From contig CAVRXS010000006.1 of NCBI GenBank assembly GCA_963725275.1, forward strand, positions 571,109 through 635,108: 64,000 nucleotides of DNA, given 5' to 3'. The stretch is from Bog-756 sp963725275 (GTDB lineage: Bacteria > Actinomycetota > Acidimicrobiia > Acidimicrobiales > RAAP-2). Below are positions 53,347 to 62,070 of the stretch, piece by piece. Position numbers and translations under genes: made by a program. Under the pieces are notes generated by a model that ran no database searches, was not told where the DNA came from, and saw only the letters and a program-made list of their open reading frames with translations. Each line of letters begins with the position of its first letter. The first letter of the stretch is position 1.

Positions 53347-53460
53347 TCAGCGAACCAGTGGCTTGTGGGCCTGCTCCTTTTCCTTCTTGGCCTGTCGCTT
53401 TTCTTTGAGCGACTTGCCGGACTTCTTGGAGGCGGTCTTACGGGGAGACTTGTCGGACAT
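53347..53460 (-). CDS. 37-residue Lys-rich peptide (MSDKSPRK family)
   Basis: A complete small gene reading MSDKSPRKTASKKSGKSLKE then KRQAKKEKEQ and a short end LVR before TGA. GGAAAGGGGG stands at the right distance upstream of ATG 53460. Very similar Lys-rich peptides of this size occur in many actinobacteria (recalled pattern, not searched). About a third of residues are Lys. It may bind nucleic acid or ribosomes; unproven. Confidence 0.8.
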   Translation of the reverse strand: MSDKSPRKTASKKSGKSLKEKRQAKKEKEQAHKPLVR

Positions 53461-53582
53461 GTCAGCCCCCTTTCCCTACTCCACCGTACTCCGGTTCGCG
53501 CCATCCCATAGCGGATGAAGGAGGGTCCGAGATTGTGACGGGGCACCCAGGATCTCGACGGCACCTTGGGGAAGGTCGGTAG

Positions 53583-54134
53583 TCAGGAATCCCTGGGATC
53601 AGAGTGCGTCACCGTTGATCGTGCCGCCAGCTCGCGAATCGTCGTTTCGTCAGCCTCTGAGGCGAATGCTCGCCTAGGGATGATGAAGCATCCCGGGCCC
53701 TTCCCGACAACAAGTAGATACAGATCGCCACGGCGCCTGAGCTCCGAGAACATCGGCCATCTCATCGTGGAGTCGTTGAGAACCGTACGCCGATGAACAC
53801 CTTCATCGGTGATCTCCAACGTCCTGACCTCGAACTGTTTGCCGATTCGTTTCCAGATTCGGCTGGGTGTGAGGGGAACAAGAACGAAGAAGATCAACAG
53901 GATGATCAAACCCAACGTCAACATGACGACCCAGGCGACCGTGTTGGTCGAATCCAGGCCCAAGACCGCTACGCCGGCAGCCACTAGGCAGACTCCGGCA
54001 ATCGGAAGGACCCAGTTTTGCCAGCGGTGAAACACCTGACCGTAGAAGACAGGAACGACCTCCTCTTGAGCCAACCGGTGCTCGGTCATCTGGACATGAC
54101 TGGATTCCGGGCCAGTTGGCGAGATGTCCGTCAT
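53583..54134 (-). CDS. YcxB-like membrane protein
   Basis: A 183-residue protein, start MTDISPTGPESSHVQMTEHR at 54134. Two adjacent hydrophobic segments (NWVLPIAGVCLVAAGVAVLG and AWVVMLTLGLIILLIFFVLV) form a hairpin near residues 45-95. A C-terminal cytoplasmic beta domain (EVRTLEITDEGVHRRTVLND, SELRRRGDLYLLVVGKGPGC) has the YcxB pattern. Function unknown in this family. Confidence 0.78.
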   Translation of the reverse strand: MTDISPTGPESSHVQMTEHRLAQEEVVPVFYGQVFHRWQNWVLPIAGVCLVAAGVAVLGLDSTNTVAWVVMLTLGLIILLIFFVLVPLTPSRIWKRIGKQFEVRTLEITDEGVHRRTVLNDSTMRWPMFSELRRRGDLYLLVVGKGPGCFIIPRRAFASEADETTIRELAARSTVTHSDPRDS

Positions 54135-54365
54135 TGGGAGCCTTCCAGTCCTCTCGGTGTGTGCCGGGAACGCGCGAGGTGAGGAGGGCTGGATAGAACG
54201 ATTGGGGAATCGGCGGAATGTAGTCCGGCGATCTTCACGATTCTCCACCGGGTCATATTCGCCACCAGCCATGGAAGCACTTGCGCATTTCGTCCACGAA
54301 AACCGATTTGACGGCTGGAGGCAAGCGCCGTCCAGCAACAGTGGCCGGTGAGGTCCTTCCGCGGA

Positions 54366-54932
54366 TCACATCATCGATTGGCCAGTTCTTCGCTCGTAGA
54401 GCGCAGCATGCCAGATCTCGGGGTCGCCAGTCGGACCGTTGAGCGCCACGTCAATCTCGCCCTGAAAGAGGAACCCCAACGTCTCGTAATAAGCCCGGAG
54501 GCGGGCATTCGAGGCTGGGGTATCGAGCCGCAACCAGTCTCGACCTCGATCGGCAACTGTTCCATCCGCCCAGCTGAGCATCTCGACTCCGAAGCCCTGG
54601 CGAGCGACTTCGGGATTGGTACAAAGTCGATGTACATAACCAGCATCAGGCAGGCGCTCACCCCAGAACATCGGATCCTCCCAGGACAGGGCGAACGTTC
54701 CGAGCACTGAGCCTCGGTCGACTGCGACAAAGGTTTCGCCCCGAAGCACCGAGTCTTCGAGCACTCCGAGTGGGAACGGATCCCACCATTGCTTGTATCC
54801 AAGGGAAGCTGCTCGATGAAACGCGGCCGAGAGGATCCTTCGTACTTCGGGAATGTGGCCTTGCTGAGCAACGATTATGTCGATTCCGCTTGCGGTCGAT
54901 CCGACAGCTTCATTGCTCTGGTCCACGTCCAC
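54366..54932 (-). CDS. GNAT-family N-acetyltransferase
   Basis: A protein of about 188 residues. It has IDIIVAQQGHIPEVRRILSA, then YVHRLCTNPEVARQGFGVEM, the acetyl-CoA loop, and WLRLDTPASNARLRAYYETL for motif B. The start is uncertain: GTG 54932 or GTG 54926 give a normal length, and the frame extends further upstream. It is divergent from the HAD gene at 55110. Confidence 0.78.
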   Translation of the reverse strand: MDVDQSNEAVGSTASGIDIIVAQQGHIPEVRRILSAAFHRAASLGYKQWWDPFPLGVLEDSVLRGETFVAVDRGSVLGTFALSWEDPMFWGERLPDAGYVHRLCTNPEVARQGFGVEMLSWADGTVADRGRDWLRLDTPASNARLRAYYETLGFLFQGEIDVALNGPTGDPEIWHAALYERRTGQSMM

Positions 54933-55109
54933 ATCCTGACACTCACCACTCGGATACAGCACCCCGAACGACGGGAGGGAGCGCTGTCGAACGGCATCTG
55001 CTTGCTGTGCGCTGACCGCGGCCGACCGAATCGGGCACGGTGCGGCGGTACAGTGCTGCCCGCTATTCGAAAATGGGCAGAGCCGCCTCGACTCATCGAT
55101 ACTTGACCG

Positions 55110-55755
55110 GTGACTTCTCTTGCACTGTTCGACCTCGACAACACGCTGTTGGATCGAGAAGCGGCGTTCGCCACCTGGAGATCCAAGTTCATCGCATCCC
55201 GACGCCTCGACCATTCAGCTCTGGCGGTCGTAGATCGAGCCGATGCTGACGGTGTTACGCCCCGAGGCGAGTTCTTTGCAGTTCTGCGACGAGAACTGAA
55301 CATCGGTAGTGGGGTGGACGAACTGCTTGCGGACTACGACCTGGACTATCCGTCCAACTTCTCGGCTGATCCGGGAATGATCGAAGCAGTCCGACGATTG
55401 CGGAGGTCAGGCTTCAAGATAGGCATCGTGACAAACGGTCGACCCACTCAGCGGGTCAAAGTTGGACGCTGCTGGTATCGCCGAGGAGTTCGACGCTGTC
55501 TGCATCTCCGCCGAGGTCGGTTCGGAAAAGCCAGATCGGACGATCTTTGGCGAGGCAGCCCGTCGTTGCGGCGTCCCACTGGCGGGCTGGATGGTGGGCG
55601 ACTCAGCCGAGGCAGACATCATCGGCGGAGCCAATGCCGGCCTTCGAACCATCTGGATGGCCCGTGGCCGAGAGTGGACGTTGGACGCTCACATTCCCGA
55701 CCACATTGCTGTTTCCATTCCCCAGGCGGTCGAGGTGATCCTCGGATCCAACTGA
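55110..55755 (+). pseudogene. HAD-superfamily hydrolase, frameshifted
   Basis: From GTG 55110 the first part reads LALFDLDNTLLDREAAFATW (motif I, D-x-D) and FKIGIVTNGRPTQRVK (motif II). An extra A in the AAA run at about 55459-55461 then shifts the frame; the other frame supplies LDAAGIAEEFDAVCISAEVG, SEKPDRTIFGEAARRCGVPL (motif III Lys) and WMVGDSAEADIIGGANAGLR (motif IV). All motifs survive, so a single-base repair gives a normal phosphoglycolate-phosphatase-like enzyme of about 214 residues. Either recent decay or sequence error. The IS21 element inserted 75 bp downstream. Confidence 0.88.
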
Positions 55756-55825
55756 ATGGAACTCGTGTCGGACTTGGTCGAGGAGCCCCATGTCGCCCAG
55801 ATTATGGACCCGGGCTATCAGTTCA

Positions 55826-55830
55826 CTTGG
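55826..55830. repeat. Left target-site duplication of the IS21 element
   Basis: CTTGG directly before the left end, matched by CTTGG directly after the right end. IS21-family elements usually duplicate four to eight bases, so this fits a transposed copy. Confidence 0.85.
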
Positions 55831-55855
55831 TGTCCGTGGCCACGAGAAAGTCCGC
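55831..55855 (+). repeat. IS21 left terminal inverted repeat
   Basis: Begins TGTCCGTGGCCAC and matches the complement of the right end at 19 of 25 positions. Confidence 0.9.
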
Positions 55856-55992
55856 ACTTATGGCCATGAGAAGTCCGCACCTGTGGCCATCAGATGTCCT
55901 CACTCCTCGCTGAAGCATCCACTTGAGGGCCCCTTCGGCCGGTCACGGTGGCGGTGCTAGCCAACCGCCGCTCCGACCGAAGGGACTCCTCC

Positions 55993-57456
55993 ATGAAATC
56001 AGCGAGGGAACGAATGGACATGCATGCCGCCTACCAAGAGGTGGGCTCCTACCGGGCAGCAGCCGAGATCTGCGGCACCACCGACAAGACCATCAAGCGG
56101 GCCGTGGAGAAAGCGAGAGCGGCCGAGACGACCAGCGCAGACGAGGTGGCCGTCGCCCACAACTACGACCCGGTGACCGCGATCATCGCCGAGCGGGTGG
56201 CGAAGACAGAGGGCCGGATCACAGCCAAGCGTCTCCTGCCCGTCGTCCGGGCCGCCGGCTACTCCGGGTCGGCCCGCAATCTGCGCCGGGCCGTGGCCGA
56301 GGCCAAGACGACGTGGCGCATCGACCACCACCGGGGACGCCGACCTGGCGTGTGGGCACCGGGCGACATGTTGGTGTTCGACTGGGGGGAGATCGGTCCC
56401 CTGTTCGTGTTCTGCGCCGTGCTGGCCTGGAGCCGGTTCCGCTTCGTCTACTTCGCCGACAACCTACGCGCCGAGACGACCATGGCCGCGTTGGCCGCGT
56501 GCATGGAGACGATCGGCGGCGTGCCGAAGACCCTCCTCACCGATCGCATGGGATGCCTGAAGGGCGCGACAGTGGCCGGGCTCGTCGTCCCGACACCGGA
56601 CTACGTGCGTTTCGTCACCCACTACGGGACGCGGCCGGACTTCTGCCAGGGTGCGGACCCGGCTTCGAAGGGCATCGTCGAGAACCTGGTCGGCTACGTG
56701 AAGTTCGACCTCATGATCCCCGAGGAGTTGGACGTGTCGGACCTGGCCGGTGCCAACGCCAAGGGCGTGGCCTGGTGTGGTGAGGTCAACGCCCAGGTGC
56801 ACTCCGAGATCTGTGCAGTCCCCGCCGAACGGCTGCTGGTCGAGCGTGAGCTGCTCGGCGATCTGCCATCGCTCCGGGCCCGGATCGGCAAGGTCGTCCT
56901 CCGCAAGGTCGACCGACTGAGCTGTGTTCGGTTCGGCTCGGCCCGCTACTCGGTGCCGATGTCCCACATCGGCCGACAAGTCGAGCTGGTGGTGGCCAAC
57001 AACACGGTCAGGATCGTGTTCCTGGGCGAGATCATCGCCCGCCATGACCTCGTTGCCCCTGGTGAGACGGCTATCTGCGACGACCACTACGGCGGTCCGC
57101 GCCCTTACCCCGCCCGGGCGGTCCGACCCAAGACCGAAGCAGAGCAGGCCTTCTGTGCCCTCGGACCGGTGGCCGAGGAGTTCATCAAGGGGGCGGCCGC
57201 CAACGGCGTGACCTCGTTGGCCGCCGACCTCGCCGAGCTGTGCGCCATGGAGGCGGCCCACGACAAGGCGGCCTTCCTGGCCGCCCTCGGGCGAGCTGTC
57301 GAGTTCGGTCGGTTCCGAGCCACGGACGTGCGCTCCATCCTGGCTGCCGGCACCGGTGTTCCCCGGCCGCGTGCACCGGGCGACGCGCTCATCGTCGCGC
57401 TGCCGACCGTTGCTGTGCGCTCGCTCGACGACTACGCCATCGGGAGCGAATCATGA
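55993..57456 (+). CDS. istA: IS21 transposase IstA
   Basis: A 487-residue DDE transposase. An N-terminal helix-turn-helix (MHAAYQEVGSYRAAAEICGT) recognises the ends. The catalytic core shows MLVFDWGEIGPLFVFCAVLA (first Asp), LLTDRMGCLKGA (second Asp) and ADPASKGIVENLVGYVKFDL (Glu). The C-terminal RFGSARYSVPMSHIGRQVEL is the usual IstA beta domain. The start ATG 55993 follows GGACTCCTCC and gives family length. It overlaps istB by ATGA. Confidence 0.95.
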   Translation: MKSARERMDMHAAYQEVGSYRAAAEICGTTDKTIKRAVEKARAAETTSADEVAVAHNYDPVTAIIAERVAKTEGRITAKRLLPVVRAAGYSGSARNLRRAVAEAKTTWRIDHHRGRRPGVWAPGDMLVFDWGEIGPLFVFCAVLAWSRFRFVYFADNLRAETTMAALAACMETIGGVPKTLLTDRMGCLKGATVAGLVVPTPDYVRFVTHYGTRPDFCQGADPASKGIVENLVGYVKFDLMIPEELDVSDLAGANAKGVAWCGEVNAQVHSEICAVPAERLLVERELLGDLPSLRARIGKVVLRKVDRLSCVRFGSARYSVPMSHIGRQVELVVANNTVRIVFLGEIIARHDLVAPGETAICDDHYGGPRPYPARAVRPKTEAEQAFCALGPVAEEFIKGAAANGVTSLAADLAELCAMEAAHDKAAFLAALGRAVEFGRFRATDVRSILAAGTGVPRPRAPGDALIVALPTVAVRSLDDYAIGSES

Positions 57457-58226
57457 GCACCACGCCTCCGCCGCTGCCGGTCGACCTGGAGGCCGGACTG
57501 CGCCGACTGCGTCTCGGTGCCATGCGGCAACTGTCCCCGGAGCTGTTGGTGGTGGCCAAGACCCAGCGCTGGAAGCCCGAGGAGTTCCTGCGCACGTTGG
57601 TCGAAGCCGAGATCGCCTCGCGCGACGCGTCGAACGCCCGAGGTCGCCTGAAGGCTGCCGCCTTCCCGGTGAGCAAGACACTCGACGAGTTCGACGTGGA
57701 GGCCTCGTCGGTGCCCCGGGCCACGTTCGACTATCTGGCCAGCCTCGAGTGGGTCGCAGCCAAGGAGAACCTCTGTTTGGTGGGACCGGCGGGCACGGGC
57801 AAGAGCCACCTGCTCGTGGCCCTCGGGCACCATGCCATAGAGGTCGGACGGCGGGTCCGCTACTTCACCGCCACCGAACTGGTCGAGACCCTCTACCGGG
57901 GACTCGCCGACAACTCCGTCGGTCGGGTGATCGAGCAGATCTTGAAGGCCGACCTGATCCTGATCGACGAGATCGGCTTCGCCCCGATGGACGACACCGG
58001 GGCCCAGCTGTTCTTCCGCATCGTGGCCGCCGCCTACGAACGTCGGTCCCTCGGCATCGGTTCGCACTGGCCGTTCGAGGACTGGGGACGGTTCCTGCCC
58101 GAGCACACCACGGCCGTCAGCTTGCTCGACCGCCTCCTCCATCACGGCATCGTCGTGGCCACTTCCGGGGAGTCGTTTCGGCTCAAGGAGGCCCGCCAGC
58201 GGGGAGGTGCACAGAGGCTCACCTAG
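57453..58226 (+). CDS. istB: IS21 helper ATPase IstB
   Basis: A 257-residue AAA+ ATPase that directs IstA to targets. Walker A is VGPAGTGKSHLLVALGHHAI near residue 110, Walker B is LILIDEIGFAPMDD, and a GSHWPFEDWGRFLPEHTTAV segment carries the sensor region. The start overlaps the istA stop (ATGA), so both are made together. Complete and apparently functional. Confidence 0.95.
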   Translation: MSTTPPPLPVDLEAGLRRLRLGAMRQLSPELLVVAKTQRWKPEEFLRTLVEAEIASRDASNARGRLKAAAFPVSKTLDEFDVEASSVPRATFDYLASLEWVAAKENLCLVGPAGTGKSHLLVALGHHAIEVGRRVRYFTATELVETLYRGLADNSVGRVIEQILKADLILIDEIGFAPMDDTGAQLFFRIVAAAYERRSLGIGSHWPFEDWGRFLPEHTTAVSLLDRLLHHGIVVATSGESFRLKEARQRGGAQRLT

Positions 58227-58272
58227 AGTTGGAAATCACCGCGAGGGGTGCGGACATCTGGTGGCCAAAACC

Positions 58273-58297
58273 GCGGACTGGAAACTGGCCACGGACA
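58273..58297 (-). repeat. IS21 right terminal inverted repeat
   Basis: Complement of this stretch begins TGTCCGTGGCCAG; partner of 55831-55855. Confidence 0.9.
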
Positions 58298-58302
58298 CTT
58301 GG
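58298..58302. repeat. Right target-site duplication of the IS21 element
   Basis: CTTGG, identical to 55826-55830. Confidence 0.85.
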
Positions 58303-58321
58303 TATCTCGTAGATTCCTACC

Positions 58322-58666
58322 ATGACGGCGTTCATCAAGTATCTGACCTTCGATTGTGCCGATCCCCGACGACTTTCAGCCTTCTGGTCCGAAGTCACCG
58401 GCTACCCTTCAGTGACGGCCGAGGACGACTTCGCAGCTTTGGCGGCTCCCGACGAGCGTGGAGTCCGAGGGATCTTGTTCTGGCGAGTTCCCGAGCCGAA
58501 GACGGCGAAGAGTCGAATCCACGTCGACCTTGCCTCGAAGCATCCTGAAGATGAGGTTGAACGCCTCATAGGGCTGGGTGCCCAGAAGGTCGAGTACCGG
58601 ACCGGCAACGGGACGAGTTGGACGGTCATGCTGGATCCCGAAGGAAACGAGTTCTGCATCGGGTAG
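58322..58666 (+). CDS. VOC (glyoxalase/bleomycin-resistance) family protein
   Basis: A 114-residue protein of the vicinal oxygen chelate fold in two beta-alpha-beta-beta-beta units: TAFIKYLTFDCADPRRLSAF and VEYRTGNGTSWTVMLDPEGN. It ends in EFCIG. The IS21 right end lies 24 bp upstream of ATG 58322, so its native promoter is likely separated; expression may come from inside the element. Confidence 0.88.
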   Translation: MTAFIKYLTFDCADPRRLSAFWSEVTGYPSVTAEDDFAALAAPDERGVRGILFWRVPEPKTAKSRIHVDLASKHPEDEVERLIGLGAQKVEYRTGNGTSWTVMLDPEGNEFCIG

Positions 58667-58701
58667 GGCACAAGGTCTGAGTGTTCGGTGGTCCCAGTCG
58701 C

Positions 58702-59517
58702 CTACGGGCCTGGAAAGGCGCCTTGGAAGGCGCTGCCGAACTCCACATCACCTCGGATTTGCGGAGTTTCGATGAAGGGTCGCCCGAGCAAGAGCGCAAG
58801 GAGATCTCGGCTGGGGGCCTCGATGACCGCAGTCGTCTTTGCCTTGGGTTCCGCAGGGCGCGAGTCAACAACATTTCCACTCGCTGAGACCATGAACGTA
58901 GGGCCATCATTTGCAACAAGGAGCCACGACCCTTGAAGGGTGCGGTCGAACTCACGGTGATTCGTTCGTCGCGCGTTCAACCGAAGTAGGCGGCTTGGGA
59001 GAGCTGCCTTGACAAACAGATCGCTCCAATCGTCCAGACCAAGCCCCAGATCGCAGCCGTGGACGTCGACCTCGGTGAGCCTCAGCAGCGGGAGATCCGA
59101 AAGTCGAACCATTCCGAGATCGGGGTTGTCATCGGGTTCGGTGACTTCTCGATCCCACGCTCCATCGTCCAGTTCGCTCCAGATCTGATCGAGTTCCGTG
59201 CTCAGCCGGTGGAGTGACTCGACGACCTCTTGGGGCTCTTCGCCGAACCCCGGCTCAAGCGTCCGCGGACGTTGAGCCGTACGACCCTCCGGGTAATAGG
59301 AAGCACGCTCCCCTGAGACGGCGGCATGTGTCATGCGGAGGAGTGCCTCGGCTCCGTACCGAAGATGGCAGGCGATGGTGAGTCGAGTCCAGTCAGGAAG
59401 CAACGAAGGCTGTGACAGAGCCACTGTGGTCAGATCGCGTAAGGCGCCAACAACGTCGGTAGAGCGATGGGTAGCGGCTTCCACGATGCTGCGAATCGAT
59501 GGTGTGGACGGCGGCAC
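58702..59517 (-). CDS. MDMPI-N/DinB-like maleylpyruvate isomerase-family protein
   Basis: A 271-residue protein. The N-terminal DinB-like helix bundle has LPDWTRLTIACHLRYGAEAL near residue 40, with the conserved His. DLPLLRLTEVDVHGCDLGLG near residue 145 supplies the second and third metal ligands (E-x-x-x-H). The C-terminal domain is an SCP2-like fold. Family members are mycothiol-dependent isomerases or unassigned thiol-S-transferases. Convergent with the VOC gene. Confidence 0.82.
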   Translation of the reverse strand: MPPSTPSIRSIVEAATHRSTDVVGALRDLTTVALSQPSLLPDWTRLTIACHLRYGAEALLRMTHAAVSGERASYYPEGRTAQRPRTLEPGFGEEPQEVVESLHRLSTELDQIWSELDDGAWDREVTEPDDNPDLGMVRLSDLPLLRLTEVDVHGCDLGLGLDDWSDLFVKAALPSRLLRLNARRTNHREFDRTLQGSWLLVANDGPTFMVSASGNVVDSRPAEPKAKTTAVIEAPSRDLLALLLGRPFIETPQIRGDVEFGSAFQGAFPGP

Positions 59518-59602
59518 CGCCCAATTATGCCTACCTGCCGCCCACTTGTTGACTTCCTGCCATTCATCAACTGTCCGGGGTCACGCCTCATCGCCTAACG
59601 GC

Positions 59603-59983
59603 TCATCCCATCCGCGAGATGGCGCTGGCCCGGTCCTCGAATCCCCGGATGTCGGTGACGAGGCCGCCCTTCACAGTGAGCACTTGCCAGCGAGGTGAGC
59701 CTCCGGTGTCCGCCGCCACCTCATTGCCGACCATCAGACCAACGAGGATCCTGTCTCCCTGGACCAAGGTCTCGGTGACGTCAGCCCTCACTCCCTTAGC
59801 CCGGCCCTGTCGGTACCAGGTGAGGACCTGATCCCGGTTCCGACAGCTTGGACTTGAATCGTCAGGAGCACCCCAGGTCACGTTCGGGTCAAGTAGCTCC
59901 TTGTAAGCGGACAGATCCGCCGACTGGAGGGCGACCTGGATTTGACCTGCGATCTGCTCCATCTGTTGTGCATCTGTAGACAT
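59603..59983 (-). CDS. SnoaL-like nuclear-transport-factor-2 fold protein
   Basis: A 126-residue protein: MEQIAGQIQVALQSADLSAY, LLDPNVTWGAPDDSSPSC and ADVTETLVQGDRILVGLMVG, a typical SnoaL-like/ketosteroid isomerase-like arrangement. Ligand unknown. It lies 85 bp after the MDMPI start on the same strand but upstream of it. Confidence 0.8.
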   Translation of the reverse strand: MSTDAQQMEQIAGQIQVALQSADLSAYKELLDPNVTWGAPDDSSPSCRNRDQVLTWYRQGRAKGVRADVTETLVQGDRILVGLMVGNEVAADTGGSPRWQVLTVKGGLVTDIRGFEDRASAISRMG

Positions 59984-60079
59984 GAGCTTGCGTCCTCCTC
60001 TGTGCCCTCTTCATTGTTGCAAGGGGAGCTCGTAACCGCTTGGGTCGCACGGGTGAAAACGCGGCGCTCTCGGAAAACC

Positions 60080-60108
60080 CCAGGTTGCTCACGCCCTCGG
60101 CAACCTGG
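60080..60108 (-). terminator. Hairpin downstream of the kelch propeller gene
   Basis: On the minus strand CCAGGTTGC pairs with GCAACCTGG (9 bp, 11-nt loop) and is followed by GGGGTTTT. A second 7-bp hairpin lies just before it at 60112-60132. Together they plausibly end transcription of the gene at 60245. Confidence 0.7.
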
Positions 60109-60244
60109 CACCGTGGGAGTACCCTTCCCACGAGCAAGGGTGGGCAATAGGCAAGGGTAGCAATAGCACTGAGCAGACGCTCTGGACAGCTGGTCCACAA
60201 CGAGGGCCGAGGAATCTTGAACCCTGCAATGCCGCTCGGGTCCC

Positions 60245-61831
60245 TTACGGGCCAACGGTGATCGCTGTCGACGACGAAGCGATTCCGTTCGCGACAACTG
60301 CGAGCGTGCTGGCGCCGGTCTCAGTGTCTGCTGGAAGCGTGAAGCTTGCAGTGGACGGCGTCCCAGGGGCCACGGACATCGACGACATGTTCGATGTACG
60401 AGCGAAGGTCACATCTCCAGTCGCAACATTGGTGATTCTCACCAACGGAAAGTTCGTAGCGCTCTGGTAGTCATCGCCGTACGCTGCGTCCTGGGTCAGA
60501 CCTCCCAGTTGGTTGCCTGAGACCGTGTAGGTGTCGCCGGCAGTCACGGCTGTGGGTACGCTGGTGACGTCTGGTCGCCAACCCGTCTCCGGTGAACCAC
60601 CAGCGTTGTAGACGTAGAACTTGCCGATTCCGTCATTGAATAGGACCTGACCAGTTGGCAGCATGACCATTGATCCGTAATAGGAGGAGCTGATGCTGGC
60701 ATTCGGTGCGTCGGCCACCTGCGTGAGCGTTGTTCCGTTGAACACGAAGAAGTGTGCGGGCTTCTGGTAGACACCTGGACTGGCGTCTACCAGCACGTTG
60801 CCGTCGGGCAGGACGGCACCGGGTGCGTCGGCAACGTCATATTGCTTTCCCCCGATGACTGGAAACTTGGGAGCGCTGGACCACTTGCCGGTGGCGGTGT
60901 TGTAGACGGCGTTGTACCCGGAGGCCCCTGTGGCGAACACGGTCCCGTTGGGACGAAGCATTTGTGGTCCCATCTCGTGAACGCTGTCAGCGAGGGGCTC
61001 GGGCGTCAGTCCGGCGGAGGTCCATCGTCCGGTCGACGGGTTGTAGATCTCGGTGTTACGAGGCGACGCCGTGTTGCCTGCGTCGACGGTCAGGACGTCG
61101 CCGTTCGGCAGCAATGACCAGCCTTCCTCTCCGTTCGGGTCAGCTTTCCCGGCGCCAGTAGCCGTCCAGGTAAGCGTCGACTCATTGAGAATTGCCTCAA
61201 CTCTCGTGGCTGAACCGGACGCTCCCATCATGAATTTCCCGTTGGCCAGCAGAGTGCTCGGCGCATCGCCGATGTGCGACCACCCGCTTACACTCGGGGC
61301 TGCCACTGCTGTCCATTTGTTCGTAAGTGCGTTGTAGATGGCGCCCCTATTGGTCCAGACCTCGTTGCCGGAGTTGTACTCACCACCCTCGACGATGAAC
61401 CGTCCGTCTGGGAGCACGGCCGAGGCGTAGTCCGCCGGTGCATATCCCGACGGCATGGAAGCAAGCTGAGACCAGGTGCCACCGACATAGCTGCCCTTGT
61501 CGTTGGGAGTGAGACGCCACCACTCGCCGGTGCCGACGTTGCTCGGGCCGTTGTCCTGGACCAACACGGTCCCATCCGTGAGGACGAACATGGAGCCAGG
61601 GACGAACGGTGGCGTCGGTAATGCCTGCCACGGAGAGCCCGGAACCAATGGGCTATCGAGTGACCCAGGGCTCGGAGCTGGCCGCAGTGGGTCAGCGACA
61701 CGGGTTCCGGGAGCAGACGATTGAGCGGCAGCCACGTTGATCTGTCCGACCATCGGGGCCAAGACGCCTGCCGCCAAGCACGCGGTGACGAATGCAAACC
61801 GCTTTGGGTGGTGACCATTAAGGAAGCGCAT
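60245..61831 (-). CDS. Secreted kelch/galactose-oxidase-like beta-propeller
   Basis: A 528-residue exported protein. Start MRFLNGHHPKRFAFVTACLA at 61831; signal peptide to about residue 37. Kelch-type repeats follow: GSMFVLTDGTVLVQDNG, ASAVLPDGRFIVEGGEYNSG, GWSLLPNGDVLTVDAGNTAS, and GAVLPDGNVLVDASPG. The C-terminal domain (YTVSGNQLGGLTQDAAYGDD, TLAVVANGIASSSTAITVGP) is the Ig-like domain of galactose oxidase-type proteins. The copper-site Tyr/Cys pair could not be placed, so oxidase activity is uncertain. Two hairpins follow it. Confidence 0.82.
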   Translation of the reverse strand: MRFLNGHHPKRFAFVTACLAAGVLAPMVGQINVAAAQSSAPGTRVADPLRPAPSPGSLDSPLVPGSPWQALPTPPFVPGSMFVLTDGTVLVQDNGPSNVGTGEWWRLTPNDKGSYVGGTWSQLASMPSGYAPADYASAVLPDGRFIVEGGEYNSGNEVWTNRGAIYNALTNKWTAVAAPSVSGWSHIGDAPSTLLANGKFMMGASGSATRVEAILNESTLTWTATGAGKADPNGEEGWSLLPNGDVLTVDAGNTASPRNTEIYNPSTGRWTSAGLTPEPLADSVHEMGPQMLRPNGTVFATGASGYNAVYNTATGKWSSAPKFPVIGGKQYDVADAPGAVLPDGNVLVDASPGVYQKPAHFFVFNGTTLTQVADAPNASISSSYYGSMVMLPTGQVLFNDGIGKFYVYNAGGSPETGWRPDVTSVPTAVTAGDTYTVSGNQLGGLTQDAAYGDDYQSATNFPLVRITNVATGDVTFARTSNMSSMSVAPGTPSTASFTLPADTETGASTLAVVANGIASSSTAITVGP

Positions 61832-62070
61832 CGCTCACTCCTATCCCGGCAGATCCGCCTTGCGCCGTCCGCCGCATTCCCCTCGTCGAGCGCCGATGAA
61901 ATTGGGCCGCATGCCATCCGCCCGCTGACGGCAGTCATCGTATCCCCCAGTATCGGGTCTGTCATCCGAGAATTGGGCGAGCGACCCGCCGAAGCGCAAC
62001 CTTCAGATCCATGCGTTCGTTGTCGGGTTACACCGAGGTCCGGTTCTGATGGCCTCCGACCACATCTATC

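Larger units (their letters stand above)
55831..58297 (+). mobile_element. Complete IS21-family insertion sequence
   Basis: A 2,467-bp element bounded by TGT and ACA ends. The terminal inverted repeats at 55831-55855 and 58273-58297 share 19 of 25 bases, including TGTCCGTGGCCA. Behind each end are further copies of a GTGGCCA-x-x-AGA-x-GTCCGCAC-like unit (left: about 55836, 55861, 55884; right: about 58246), typical multiple terminal repeats of IS21. It contains istA and istB, both intact and overlapping. It is flanked by CTTGG duplications, so insertion is recent. Confidence 0.95.
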
